From Dactylellina haptotyla (Eukaryota; Ascomycota; Orbiliomycetes; Orbiliales; Orbiliaceae): DNA of 64,000 bases. The notes under the pieces were generated by a model, which had not been told where the DNA came from, ran no database searches, and saw only the letters and a program-made list of their open reading frames with translations. Location of the stretch: NCBI GenBank assembly GCA_031310005.1, contig CM062384.1:1364001-1428000 (forward strand). Direction: 5' to 3'. This document shows, in pieces, positions 25,081 to 36,370 of this stretch. Every line of letters begins with the position of its first letter. Position 1 is the stretch's first letter. Both the position numbers and the translations under genes were made by a program.

Positions 25081-26498
25081 CTAGTAACCCTCCTCCTCAG
25101 AACCGGATAAGTCTTCCCATATATTATTCGGATTACGGCGCTCTTTCTCCTGGTCATTCTCAACATGTTCCCAAGTGAAAATAGTACGATCACCCCAACC
25201 TAGATCCTGGATCGCGGTAGTGGCGAGATGAGAACCCGGAGTGATCACTTCTGTTGGATAGAACTTGCTGCCATCCTCCGCTTGCTGGAGGACGACGAGG
25301 CTGGTAAACAGTGGGTTCTTTCCGAGGCTGACGATGATACGCTCTGGAGTCGTGGTCACAGATACTCCAATGAGGTACTTTTTGGAGTTCGGTGGGTCTG
25401 GCTTGTTCTTCTGGCTTGGTTTGACTAAACGGAAGCGAATTTTGTTCTTGCGCGATGAATTTGCGGAAGGGGTGGTTGAGCGCTCGGATCTGGATAAATT
25501 TGTGGCGGCGGATTTGTGTGAGCTTGATGGACGTAGCTGCTTAGCTGCTTCCTTTGAGTACCTCCCACCGACTAGGTTGTCCTGAATGTCAGAGTAAGTT
25601 TCAGTGCCTATTGACTGTTAGCTATCTGCCGGAGGAGAGTCTGGGGGATAATAGAAATATGAAATTCATAAACTTACCTGGAACGAATCTAATCCCCATG
25701 GCTGGCTCGGCATCGGAAGAGCTAGATAGATTTTGTTGTTTGGTGGGCTTGTCTGGATACTTGGCTTGGATAATTTGATGGCCACTGGCAAGATTCATGG
25801 GTGGTGGGATCATTTTATTCGCAGCTTCAGGTCGGATATCCGGTTCTTCCTCGTCTTCGCTATCTGTTAATCCCTCCATAGGATTTCCGGAAGTGGCTTC
25901 CATCCTGACAAATCTCTTTTCCAAGTCGTCAACGATGGGATCAAGAACTCTAGTTATCTTTCCCATCTCATTAAGTGTGCCACTGGAAGCAATCGGTGCT
26001 TGCTTCGTAGGAGGATTAGGGGCATGCTTCTTCTTCTCAATTGGTACCTGAGTGGTGGATTTAGCAGGAGCGACATCAGCACCGACTGGGGCGGTGAATC
26101 CTCCAAGATACTCTTCGAATTGCGACGGGCCAGCAGCAGGTGCGCCGACATTCTGGGAAAATTTGCGTTTGACCCAGCCGTCATTCAAGTCAGCCATGTA
26201 GTACTTGTCGGGTTCGACGATATCCTCCCAATCGTCCCAGTGAATGACCTTGAGGGCACGGTTGTAAAGAGTGACCTTGGTGCTTTCATCACAACCGGTG
26301 CGTTGGAGAATGAGATTGCGAAGTTTCTGTATTTGGTGGTAGATTAGAAACGCTGTCGAATGATAATTCAATGCCTCAAAGGGGAGGGGAAGAGGACGAA
26401 GAGGAAGAACGTACTTCAGGGTTCTTTGCCTTCAAGTATGGAACCATGAACGGAATTGGGGTTTTGGCATGGCCGATTTGAAGCTCAATGGTACCCAT
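25081..26498 (-). CDS. Uncharacterised conserved-looking protein, 419 aa
   Basis: Not recognised. Exons 26498-26415, 26326-25678 and 25607-25081 join in frame across introns of 88 and 70 bp (GTACGT...ACAG; GTAAGT...ATAG). The first 85 residues look folded: MGTIELQIGHAKTPIPFMVP, then LRNLILQRTGCDE, then WDDWEDIVEPDKYYMADLNDGW. An acidic, proline-rich linker follows (TDSEDEEEPD). A second compact block sits near the C terminus (KYLIGVSVTTTPERIIVSLG to GWGDRTIFTWEHV) and ends in acidic SGSEEEGY. There is no signal peptide or TM segment, so a cytosolic or nuclear soluble protein is likely. It lies head-to-tail with the Stc1-domain gene, 0.8 kb apart. Function unknown. Confidence 0.8.
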
Positions 26499-27566
26499 CT
26501 TGAAGGGGGCGGGAGCGAATAGACCGTATCGCTATCGTCTCTGCGTTAGATGGGGAAACGTATATTACTGGAGACCGCAACAGCTTAGGAGTGAAACGAT
26601 GGATATTTGGATGATAGGAATAACGTATGAAAGATGATGGAAGCGTAAGCTGGTGTTCTGTTTTGGTGGTCACAATTTTACTTGAGTAGTTATTTATCAG
26701 AAAGACATCGTGTAGATGCCTTAATCAGCGAGGGTTTTGAGGAGGTAAATGTCTCCATTGTTGCTGGTCTATCAACTAGAGCGCAACTGGAGCGCAACTC
26801 CTTATCCTGAGGTATCCGCTCAACACGCATGCTTGGATGCTAACATGCTGGATGCGCTCTCTACGCGGAGCGTTTGGTTTACGAGACAAGATTCGCTGCT
26901 TTGTATTCAAGAAGTTGCCCATGGTTGACACGAACCAGAGAATGGACTATGATCTTGCTACATCCCGCAACGTATTGGGGTTACCTGCAATTTTGCTGGA
27001 ATCGGGGAGGGGAATAATAGAGATCGGGTTCATATACGGAATGAAATTTGCGAGCAAGATGATAGGCTTAGGTGACCAAATAAACTTTTCTTATTGTTGA
27101 GTTATTAAGGATATTATATTTCTTTAAATTGAGGCACAGGAATATTTCGAGTTCGGGTAGAAGGTATATTTGTTTCGGGTTTCAGTTAGCGGGTAGAATA
27201 ACAGAACAATTCTTTATAAATCCATCGAAACGAATTCTGGGACGGGTTATTGAAATCGAGAATAGCAATATCGGAGGCTTCAGTTGTGGGCGCCTAGCAG
27301 ACGGGAAAAAGAGAATGCGCTCGAAAAGATGAAGAAAGAAAAGGGTATAAACGTTTCACTTTCTAGGTCCGCCTGTAATTCTTATTCCCGCTAAAAGATG
27401 GGAATGTAGCTAATAGCATATATAACTCATCAGCTCTACAAACCCCGAGATCTTCAAAAGTTTATGAACCCAGCGGGCTAATTAATCATCAGGCAATATT
27501 CTGAGTCAGCATTGCACAAGCTTCCATATTTGGCGGACCCAAGACTCTCCGGAGAAGACCAGGGAA
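26499..27566. other. Divergent intergenic region
   Basis: 1.07 kb between a - strand start and a + strand start. It contains a short direct repeat (GAGCGCAACT twice near 26780-26800). No gene recognised. Confidence 0.5.
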
Positions 27567-28253
27567 ATGACCCGACCAATCGAACCACTGTATCCGACGC
27601 ACCCTGCCCACATAATTCACCATGAGAAATGTGGCCACATCCTCCGCAGGGTCTTAAAGCATGATCCAGAAGACGCCACACAGACGGGTTGCATATGCGA
27701 CATGCCGCCTGAGGAAATATGGCAAACCCGACGACTCGAGCGAGGCGGGGTTATCTGCGAGATAGACGAGCTGACGTACGAAGCTAGATCGTTGTCTCTG
27801 GATTGTAATGCTTGTCTTGACGCGAGAAACAAGGGTGGAAACTTGAGTGCTAGCTCGGAATCCGACAGTGATCATCAGAGGAAAAAGAACAATCGGGAAC
27901 AGGTAACCAAGGAACCGGGTGCTAAGGGTGGGAAGAAGCCTAGAAGGAAATCATCGGGGTCGAGTCCCAAAGGGGTGAACAAGAGGCAACGAATCAGTAA
28001 TGCAAAGAGCAAGGCGACTCCAGCTACCAGGTTAGCAACGGGGCTGCGGAAACTGGAATTGCAGTCCGAGTCATCGCCATCATCGTCGAGCGGTTCGAGT
28101 TCGGATGCGAGCAAGAAGCTGGGTAGGAGACGTAAAGGGAAAGCAAAAGGGGCAGGGTCGAAGGGAGAGCAAACAGGGGGTACCGGTGAGCTGGATACGG
28201 TTGAGGAGCGAGTGTGGAAGCATTTACGTAGCAGGCCTGTTGGAAACATCTAG
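27567..28253 (+). CDS. Hypothetical Cys-motif protein with basic low-complexity tail
   Basis: A single-exon 228-codon frame with coding-like composition, not recognised. The first 90 residues contain a regular Cys/His pattern: HHEKCGH, CICDMPPEE, GGVICEIDEL, then LDCNACLDARN. This suggests a small zinc-binding module. The rest is Lys/Arg/Ser/Gly-rich and probably disordered (KGGKKPRRKSSGSSPKG, SPSSSSGSSSDASKKLGRRR), with the end VEERVWKHLRSRP. No signal peptide. Nuclear localisation is plausible from the basic clusters, but this is inference. The start is the first ATG after stops in all frames upstream. Confidence 0.65.
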   Translation: MTRPIEPLYPTHPAHIIHHEKCGHILRRVLKHDPEDATQTGCICDMPPEEIWQTRRLERGGVICEIDELTYEARSLSLDCNACLDARNKGGNLSASSESDSDHQRKKNNREQVTKEPGAKGGKKPRRKSSGSSPKGVNKRQRISNAKSKATPATRLATGLRKLELQSESSPSSSSGSSSDASKKLGRRRKGKAKGAGSKGEQTGGTGELDTVEERVWKHLRSRPVGNI

Positions 28254-28418
28254 AAAAAATAAAAAATAAAAAAGGCACATCGTGAGAATTCCCAAGATAG
28301 CTATCGATATCTCCTGGGGCGAGATGGGATTCCAATCGATTTATAAATTTAACATAATGGTCGGCGAGCAGATAGCTGAAATAAGGTAACCTTTATCGGT
28401 GAAACAGTACGACACGCT

Positions 28419-28730
28419 ATGGTCCACGGGGCCATGGAGCCTGCGTGGAATTCTAAATCTACTTTCGGATCCCAGGTTTTACAGCATGCGAATAGACATG
28501 ATTTGCGCCGCTATCGCGAACTGGCGGCTAGCTTGTTGCATTTTCGGTGTTGCATGGACGGGATGTACAATGAGGTGGTAGGTGACAAGCTGCTTGGGGG
28601 AGCGGGAGACATGTCAGTACGAAAGGGAGAGCGTCCAAGCGGTGGCATTTCAGGCGGATCGGAATCTGAGATCGAGGAATGGTCTAGTTCTTCGAGATCC
28701 CCTGCCGATGATGTCGAAGGGGAGGACTAG
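28419..28730 (+). CDS. Possible small protein, 103 aa
   Basis: A single-exon ORF with plausible codon use and a serine/acidic C terminus (SESEIEEWSSSSRSPADDVE). A possible helical segment, RRYRELAASLLHFRCCMDGM, lies in the middle. It resembles nothing I recognise. It lies 165 bp after the stop of the preceding gene on the same strand. It could be an independent small gene or a remnant 3' part of a longer one. Confidence 0.35.
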   Translation: MVHGAMEPAWNSKSTFGSQVLQHANRHDLRRYRELAASLLHFRCCMDGMYNEVVGDKLLGGAGDMSVRKGERPSGGISGGSESEIEEWSSSSRSPADDVEGED

Positions 28731-28733
28731 GCT

Positions 28734-29608
28734 CTGAACTTGCGTACAGCTGCACAACGTGACGGCCTGAGGAGCCCCCCAAAAAAGGGCACGGTGATGG
28801 TGTATATAATAAGAAAGAGGGAGGAGACGGTGCACGAAGGGAAAGGAAGGAAGAAATTATAAATTAAAAGTAGTCTCGGACTTGCTCGCTCTTTCTGTTT
28901 CCCCATCATTTCCCGACATTTCCCAGCCCAGGGTACGGATGCAAGCGATCGTGAGAGGAACCCGATGTGCCAGAGGATCGAACATCGAAATCCGCATATT
29001 CGCTTCTAGGTAGCCGGACCCTGGCCAGGACACCAGCCAACCAGCCAAGCGGGCCAGCCGGGGCCTCCAGATGTAATCCGCACCTCCTCTCCACGAACTT
29101 GGCCCTTGGTCCGCAAGCAAGCAGAAGCCCGCTGGTCCCGAGCCACTTAGTTTATTAGTGGGCGCGGAGCCACTGCACTCGATCATCTGGAGAAGAAAAA
29201 AAATAAAAATATTTCGGGGCAATCCTCCAAAGGCGCCAGTTCCCTTCCCTCGGGTGTTTTGAACGCATCGATTCACTTTCCCTCCTTTCAATCTCTTTGC
29301 CTGCGTGTCACTTGGGGGTCCTCGCATTTGATCGGTCGGATTCCTTTTCCTTTGACTTAGTTTAAGGTATTATTCCTTGCAAAGCAGGGTGGTGCCGCCA
29401 GGGGAGGAGCTTATGCATACCAGCGCCCAGCGGAAACGCCGTTGTGATCGTAAATTTGGCGGTATCGCGCACTTTTCGGACATCCTCGGTCGATAGAGCC
29501 CTTCAAACTCCGGCGCAAAAACAGAACACCACCAGCTCCAAACCCACCCATGACGCTTTCGCTACCCCCCTGGCCCTGCTCGAAATAGGATTATAGTTGG
29601 GGCGCCCC
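28734..29608. other. Promoter/leader region of the Zn2Cys6 gene
   Basis: Mixed-composition DNA with a CCAGCCAA-type repeat patch near 29030-29060. No gene recognised. It probably contains the promoter and 5' leader of the transcription factor starting at 29609. Confidence 0.5.
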
Positions 29609-32334
29609 ATGCCGACCCTGCAGCCAAACATGGAGGTTCGACTATTGGTGACGGAGCAGCACGCCTCTAGTTCGTCTTCAACAGCTGTGATCCCTCATAC
29701 CACTCCGGTGCCAGTTCCCAAGGACAAACCTAACAAACGTCTGGCGGTAAGTGATATTCACAAGATATATTACACATCCCCCCCTTTGCCTATCTCCACG
29801 AAGGTCCTTTTCGTTCTCGTTGTGTTTTTTTCTGGTTTGAAATGTTATATCATTTTCTCTTGCTTTGGTTATATCCTTTCACCATTATAACTTGAAAAAC
29901 AAAAGCTTTGAAGTACCAATGCTAAGACATGGCGCCCGTTGATTTGCTCCTCCCATGGCCACAGCTATCATGTACCAAATGCCGCTCCCGTAAGGTAAAA
30001 TGTGACCGGGTCCAACCGTGTCAGAGCTGCTGCCTCCGTGGCGAGCCCGAACAATGCAGATTTCCAGGCGCAGAATCTACAGATTTTCAAGCCGTCAACC
30101 AAGCTTATGAAATCCGTCGGCTACGGAAGGAAGTCGAAAACTGGAAGGAGAAATATGAGAAACTCCAGAGTCAACTCGGCCGCTCCGGTAACGCGTCTGA
30201 TGCGTTTCAAGTGTTGGAAAGCTCGAAGAACTCACTACCCTCGCCGGTCCCTTCGAGGACAATGTCAGTTGCGTCAGGATCGGATACGGGCAGGCGGGGG
30301 AGTGAGTTGATGGCCATTGATGAGAAATCACATCTTCATTTCGGTGCACCTGGATTGTAAGCATTTTCCATACGCACCCAATTTTTGTTATAAAAGTTAC
30401 TATTCTAACGAGAATCATCTCAACGACAGAACAACGGTTATCAATGAGGTGGGAATAATATATTTTCTCAGCACAGGATTGACTAAAACAAAATCATATC
30501 ATTTTGCTAACGCCAGCTCTAGTTCACAAATATGCATGTAAAAGGCTCAACGGCCAACCTGCACCAGATGCCGGAAGCACTCGACATCCTGTCGGCGCGT
30601 AACCCACGCGGTTTCCCGTTCCCGACGCTCTGGAAAGCGACAGACGGGCTGGGGGCAATCTGGAATTGTCTGCCGCCTGTCGACGAGGTACTTTTATATA
30701 TCGAAGCCTACAGGCAGAGGGCACAGGTATGCATTTGTTCCATATGCGTCGAGTTGAAAATATCAAGTTTCTAATAAAGATTAGTGCGCCTACCCTTACA
30801 TCTACGCCGAGTTGCAAGATGATGAAGTCTTGAGGCGTTTCCTTGAAGGAGGGGTCCAAAATGCGGAGAAGCAACCCAGTCTTCTGGCTTTGGTGTTGAT
30901 CAGTATAGCCCTGGGTATCCAGTGTTCTGTTTACCACAGAAGGGGCTTCAAATGGGTCACCGGGGCTATGGAGGAGGACCGTCGGTTTTCCGAAGTTTAC
31001 TGTATGTCTTACCTTTCAACATTTCGCATTTTCCTCTTAACCATTTGCTCTCAGGACCTTACAAATATTCTCTTGCATAGTTGCGGCCGCGTTTCAAACC
31101 TTGCGAATCATGGGATTCTCGGCTCGGCCCGATGCTCTAACTCTCCAAACGCTTCTTATGATGCTACCGTATCTTACCAACAGCGGTAGATGCTGCGACG
31201 CCTGGGTGGTGCACGGCATGGCAATCAGGTACGTATCTTCCAATTCTTCGAAACGGTAACACTCCGTATCTAACTGTTTTCGTAGGGTAGCACAATCTAT
31301 GGGTTACCATCGAGACCCAACCCTTCTTCGCCCCTCGCCGCCTCCGGACGATGCTCACGTGCGACGAATCCTTTGGTGGTGGGTGCTATACCAGGACGTC
31401 CATCTCTCCATGATCTTTGGTCGACCACTCGGGGTCTCTGGTATCGGCGACGTTTTGCCACCGGAACTCGTAACACCCATGCCGGCTACATTTAGGGAAT
31501 TCGTGATGCCATACACTGTTCTCATGAGGCAGATGCTCTCGACAGACGAACTCAGCGAAGCTACTATTGATAAATTGACCGAAGACGCACAGGGGCTATT
31601 AAAGGGATTACCGCCAACACTACAATTCGATCCGGAAACTTGGACGCGCGATGATTTCAGCGGACCGCCGTGGCCGCGGAATATGTTGGCGGTGCTGCAC
31701 GCCTCGAAAGTTCACAATATGGTTATCCTGCTGAACAAGCGGCGGAAAGATTTGGAGCACAAGAATCAACGCCACGGAAGCCAGGGGATCGGGCTGCAGC
31801 GGATTCTAACGAGCTGTCGGACGATTTTGAAGTGTCAGGAGTTTATGCATAAACACGCACGACAGGGTTTACTATGCTGGTTTTCGAACCAGTGTTGGTT
31901 CAACGCTTCCGTATGTAAAACCGTCTTCCATTTATCAGTACGTGGTTTGGTGGTACTCTGCTAACGTGTATTTGCGGAGTTAGATGATTCTCGGACTCAA
32001 CATTCTCGACCACAACGACTACCCTGAGCTCGAATCCGACAAACAGGAGCTCCGGAAGTCGTACGTCCGATTCCAGGATGAAGCGTACCTGGGAATTCAC
32101 GAGCTCGCAGCAATCGCCGTTGACCACCTGGGGAGAATGTTCCAGCAGGTCGGAATACCGATGGAGGGCATCGAATATACGGACACTACAAGTGATATGG
32201 TTGATTTTGCGGTAAACTCGTCCCCGGAAAGCAATCACAGCGGTATACCGCAGAGTAATGGATACGGACTGCGGATACCGGATACGCTATTTAGGAACGG
32301 GGATATATGCAACAATTCGTGGCATCGGGTATGA
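29609..32334 (+). CDS. Zn2Cys6 fungal transcription factor with MHR domain
   Basis: A 697-residue nuclear regulator. Residues 49-77 form the binuclear zinc cluster: C-x2-C-x6-C-x5-C-x2-C-x8-C in CTKCRSRKVKC then CQSCCLRGEPEQC. A coiled coil follows (RRLRKEVENWKEKYEKLQ, about 90-115). The middle homology region (Fungal_trans, about 290-460) shows FQTLRIMGFSARPDALTLQT and RRILWWWVLYQDVHLSMIFG. Exons: 29609-29746, 29965-30356, 30430-30448 (19 nt), 30523-30726, 30785-31001, 31081-31228, 31286-31910, 31984-32334. All introns are GT-AG and phases close. The 19-nt exon is needed to join LHFGAPGL to FTNMHVKG without a stop. Its donor (GTGGGA) is weak, but the downstream intron has a GCTAAC branch point. 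Targets are unknown. Confidence 0.9.
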
Positions 32335-33179
32335 TATTATTGTGACGCTTTTCAGAGTTTCCACAACTTTTTTCTTTTATATTTTATATCCCCAAATGTT
32401 TGATGAAAATTTGGTCGGGGAGAAAAAGGGAAAAAAAAGTTTGAATTTACGACCGTTACGTGTTTACGATTTTTTATACAATTATTCTTTTCGGATGGTA
32501 CATACATGCATAATTTTGGCTCTTTTTAGCTAGGAGACGGGGTTATATCTATTTCTTTTTCGGTATCAAAGGCGCTTGTGCTATTTTGGGTGGATCAACA
32601 GGACCCCAGGTGCGCTGTACACGCAGGCTTAACCTGCTAATTATCATTTTATTCATATATCGAAAAATTCAACGAAGCGTTTGACTTGAGATGTCGAGTT
32701 ATCATACTACAGAAACTCAAGCAATCGGTTATACTCAAGCGAATTCAGGACTATCGGGGGGCGAACCCGGGTAACTAAAGGGATCTAGTTTGGTGGCTAA
32801 CGTTAAGGACACCCATTGTAGCGACAGCTATAGTGTTTGCGATAATGGCCGATAAATACTACGTACTACTTTTTTTTGGACGAGGCTGGCATCTGGTGGC
32901 TCAAACATCGAGATCACTGATGGGGAGGATCTGACGAGACTACGTAGTTGGAGTGAGTGCGGCTTTTAATTGCTAGCTATTCGGGGAGGTGAGAGCAGGA
33001 CGACAATCGCTTCCCGATAGATCAAGTTCTCTTACAGGTCTGTACAAGGCGACTCGAATCGAAGGGAGCGACCACCTGTGATCCCGTTCGCATGCCAAGG
33101 GATTGCAGTTGTGGGCCCTCTTTTGTGGTGTTTGATTCAGCCTCAGCCGTGTGGCCAACAGCGTAGCGGCGGGACGAAA

Positions 33180-33203
33180 CAGCAGCAGCAGCAGCAGCAG
33201 CAG
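33180..33203 (+). repeat. (CAG)8 microsatellite
   Basis: Eight uninterrupted CAG units in non-coding sequence. They translate as poly-Q or poly-A in short flanking ORFs that have no other support. Confidence 0.9.
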
Positions 33204-33284
33204 CCAAGGGGAGGGAAGGGAAGTGTGCCAGTGGGTGTCGGAGCTACCGTACCAGGTCGGCATTATATCTGACCTTGAAGTAAG

Positions 33285-33314
33285 AGGTAAGTAGGTAAGT
33301 AGGTAAGTAAGTAG
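33285..33314 (+). repeat. GTAA/GTAG tetranucleotide repeat
   Basis: About seven alternating GTAA/GTAG units in non-coding sequence upstream of the Hsp70-like gene. Confidence 0.85.
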
Positions 33315-34061
33315 TCGGGAGTAGAGATGGTCAAGCAGGGATAGAAGATCGATACCCCTCCTTTTTGGCGATGTTCTGACTCGGGGTTGCCATTGCAATA
33401 TTGCATTCGGGGTTTATACGCACGTATATCCTGCTCTCGGGACAACGTGGGTATACGGTCAATGAACAGGAGAATCGGGATATTGTCTATCTGCTGGACA
33501 ATCTCACCCGGCTCTCGTATTCTCACCTGCGGTGCATTCAATTACATCTGAAGTATTTGACATGTTTGTAAATAATGGCACCCAACTCGATAGCTGTGGC
33601 GGACCCCGGTCGTTCTGAGAACGAGAACGAGAGCCCGCTTTCCCCATCCAGCGAGAATAGTTAGCACTCAAGCAGCTCGCAGTGCAGCCCCCCGTAAGAG
33701 TAAACGACCTCCATCCTGTCAAAGGAGCCCGTTCGTACATCTTGTCCGTCTCCCTCTTCCCATCCCATACCCGTCTCCATATCCAGACTCCGTACGCCGT
33801 CTCTGTTCATTCGTCTTCGTGCTTGCCCCTATTCCCCAGCTGTCTATCGCCATTTCTCCAGTCCCTAGACCCGAGTCCCTTGGCGAAATACTAGATACTC
33901 CTCGCCACAGTCCCCTCCTTATCCGCCTAGCGACGTAGAAACTCTCCCAATCCGGGTTCCCCACTCAGGGTTGCTTGTAGACAGAACCTCTGCGAAAGCC
34001 CGCGATAGGAACCTGATTACCCCCCAACGACTCCGACCGACGTTTACTACCCGCCGCCAAC

Positions 34062-36370
34062 ATGTCCGACCCTTCGCTCCCCGAAGACGAGACCTCCAGG
34101 ATGCGGACCGGATCCACCGGCGGAGCTTCGACAATCAACTCCGGCCCAGCAGCTCCGGACAGACTGATCGTGGGCGTTGATTTTGGAACGACTTACAGGT
34201 AAGCCTTTTTTTTTTTGGTGATGATAGCAGCCTACGTGTTGCCCAGCATTATTCCTAAAACTATGGTAGATACAACCTAACTAACATTATTATTATTATC
34301 TCTATTCTGTAGTGGTACGTATCAGGCACCCTCGTTGTAGAAGGCTTATCCGACGGGATCAGCTACGCATTTGGAATCGAGGCTGTTCACTTTCTAACCC
34401 TGGCTGCCACCCGGAAAACAGGTGTCGCTGCCGTCTACACATCCACGCCCGAAGATGTCGAAGTCATCAAGACCTGGCCCGGCGGTAACGGAATCACGTC
34501 CGACAAAGTCCCCACCGAAATCTCCTACCTGACCCCGCCCGGCGCCACTAACGTCCAGGCCAACAAATGGGGCTTCCAGTTCAAACCCGAGGAAGAGCGA
34601 CTACGCTGCATCAAGCTCTTCCTCGACCGCAACCAAAAGCTGCCGCACTTTGTCTCCCCGCTCGAAACTGCCGCCCAGCTGCGAAAGTACAACAAGAATG
34701 TCGTCGACGCCGTCTCGGACTACCTCACTGCGATATACAAGCATACCATGGACACACTCGGCCGACGATACGGCGACAGCTTCATGCAAACCACCAAGGT
34801 CGAGTTCGTGCTTACCGTGCCCGCCGTGTGGAGCGACGCTGCGAAGAACGCAACACTGCAGGCCGCGGAAAGAGCGGGGATGGGAAACCGCCACGACTTG
34901 CGGTTGATCAGTGAACCCGAGGCTGCGGCCGTGTATACCCTCAAAGCCATCCAGCCGAATCATTTGAAAGTCGGAGACAATTTCATTGTTTGCGACGCCG
35001 GTGGTGGTACAGTGGTATGTATCTCCGATATTTTTTTTTCTTGTATACACACCATCAAAGATATATATCTATATATGCCCGTGCGAGTGCGCCTGCTAAA
35101 ACTTCCCGATTAGGACTTGATTTCCTACAAGATCACGCAAATCGCGCCGCTGAGAGTCGAGGAGTCCGCTGTCGGTACCGGTGGACTCTGCGGCTCCGCC
35201 TTCCTGAATTACCGATTCGAGGACCATGTCAAGTCCCGGGTTGGCGCATCCGTCTACAACGCCATGAAACCCCGAACCAGAATGATGGGGCTGAAATACT
35301 GGGACGAATACGTCAAGAGGAACTTTAACGACGAGGATCAAGAGCTACCCGTACCATTCCCCGGTTTGGTCGACAACGAGGAGGCTGGTGTCGAAGGCGG
35401 CTTTTTGGTCTTGACGAGAGAACACGTGCGGGATATCTTCGAGCCGATCATCAAGGAAGTTGTCGAGCTCGTGGAGGGCCAGGTTGAGACTATCAAGCGG
35501 AAAGGGGGGGCTATTGCCGTATGTTACACATTTTTATCCGATCACCTTTCCCTCTCTCTCTGATGTCGTACGAACTTTTTGCTGATCGAGATGTTGGCGT
35601 GTGTGTAGGGTATTGTGTTGGTTGGTGGTTTCGGACAGTCAAACTACCTCTACAACAGGTTGAAGGGACACTTCAACGCTGCTCCGCCGCCGTACTCTGA
35701 GCGGCCTACAAACCATGGCATCGTCGAGGTTATGCAGCCCGTGTACGCTTGGACAGCTGTTGTTCGTGGTGCTGTTTTGCGAGGCTTGGAGGGCTCTATG
35801 GTCGTCAGCCGACGATCGAGATGGCACTACGGAACTAGTTATGCGACGGTGTTCGATGAGGAGAAGCATCCTATATCGGATAGATACTGGTCGCCATTGT
35901 GGGAGCGATGGATGGTCAGCGATAGAATGCAGTGGCATATCGCCAAGGTACGCCGATCATCGACAATCGAATATAGCTTGTCTTGTGCTTTTCCTTTTTG
36001 TTTTCTTTCGAATACTGACATTCGATGCGAAATATAGGACGAGAAAGTTTCGGAGAGGAAAGCGGTGTCTTTCCATTACACACGTAACTTCCGGCCGGGC
36101 CAGTCCTTGGTAGTAGAGGACGACTTGATAGCATGTGATGCGGACACCGCGCCTGATTCCATGAAGAAGGGTCTCATCAACGTGTGCACATTAACGACAG
36201 ATCTTAACGCGGTCCCCAAGTCACTGTTCACGAGACTGACGACGAGCAAGGGGATTGAATTTGACAACCTAGATTTCACGCTGGACATGACAATCGATTC
36301 GGCCAGTCTTATATTTGAGCTCAAGGTGGATGGGGTGCCTTACGGGAAGGTCGTGGCGAAGTTCCACTGA
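34062..36370 (+). CDS. Hsp70-like actin-fold ATPase (NBD only)
   Basis: A 602-residue member of the fungal Hsp70-like/HSPA12-type group: an actin/Hsp70 nucleotide-binding fold without the canonical peptide-binding domain. Phosphate 1 is GVDFGTTYSGVAAV, phosphate 2 is VCDAGGGTVDL, and the adenosine motif is IVLVGGFGQSNYL. Also visible are TVPAVWSDAAKN and LISEPEAAAVY. Exons: 34062-34198, 34313-34314 (2 nt), 34422-35014, 35114-35518, 35609-35947, 36038-36370. The 2-nt exon supplies the last base of the Ser codon and the first base of the Gly codon in TTYSG. It is flanked by TGTAG before and GTACGT after, and both bounding introns (114 and 107 bp) have CTAAC branch sites. Without it the conserved loop is broken. 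Client or partner unknown. Confidence 0.88.

Larger units (their letters stand above)
32335..34061. other. Intergenic with simple repeats
   Basis: 1.7 kb with no recognisable gene. It holds the CAG and GTAA/GTAG simple repeats listed separately and a C-rich leader from about 33690 that belongs to the Hsp70-like gene. Confidence 0.5.

Noticed and set aside
32755-32780. B-box-like GGGTTCGCCCC on the - strand
   Set aside because: The surrounding bases do not form a cloverleaf and no A box is present.
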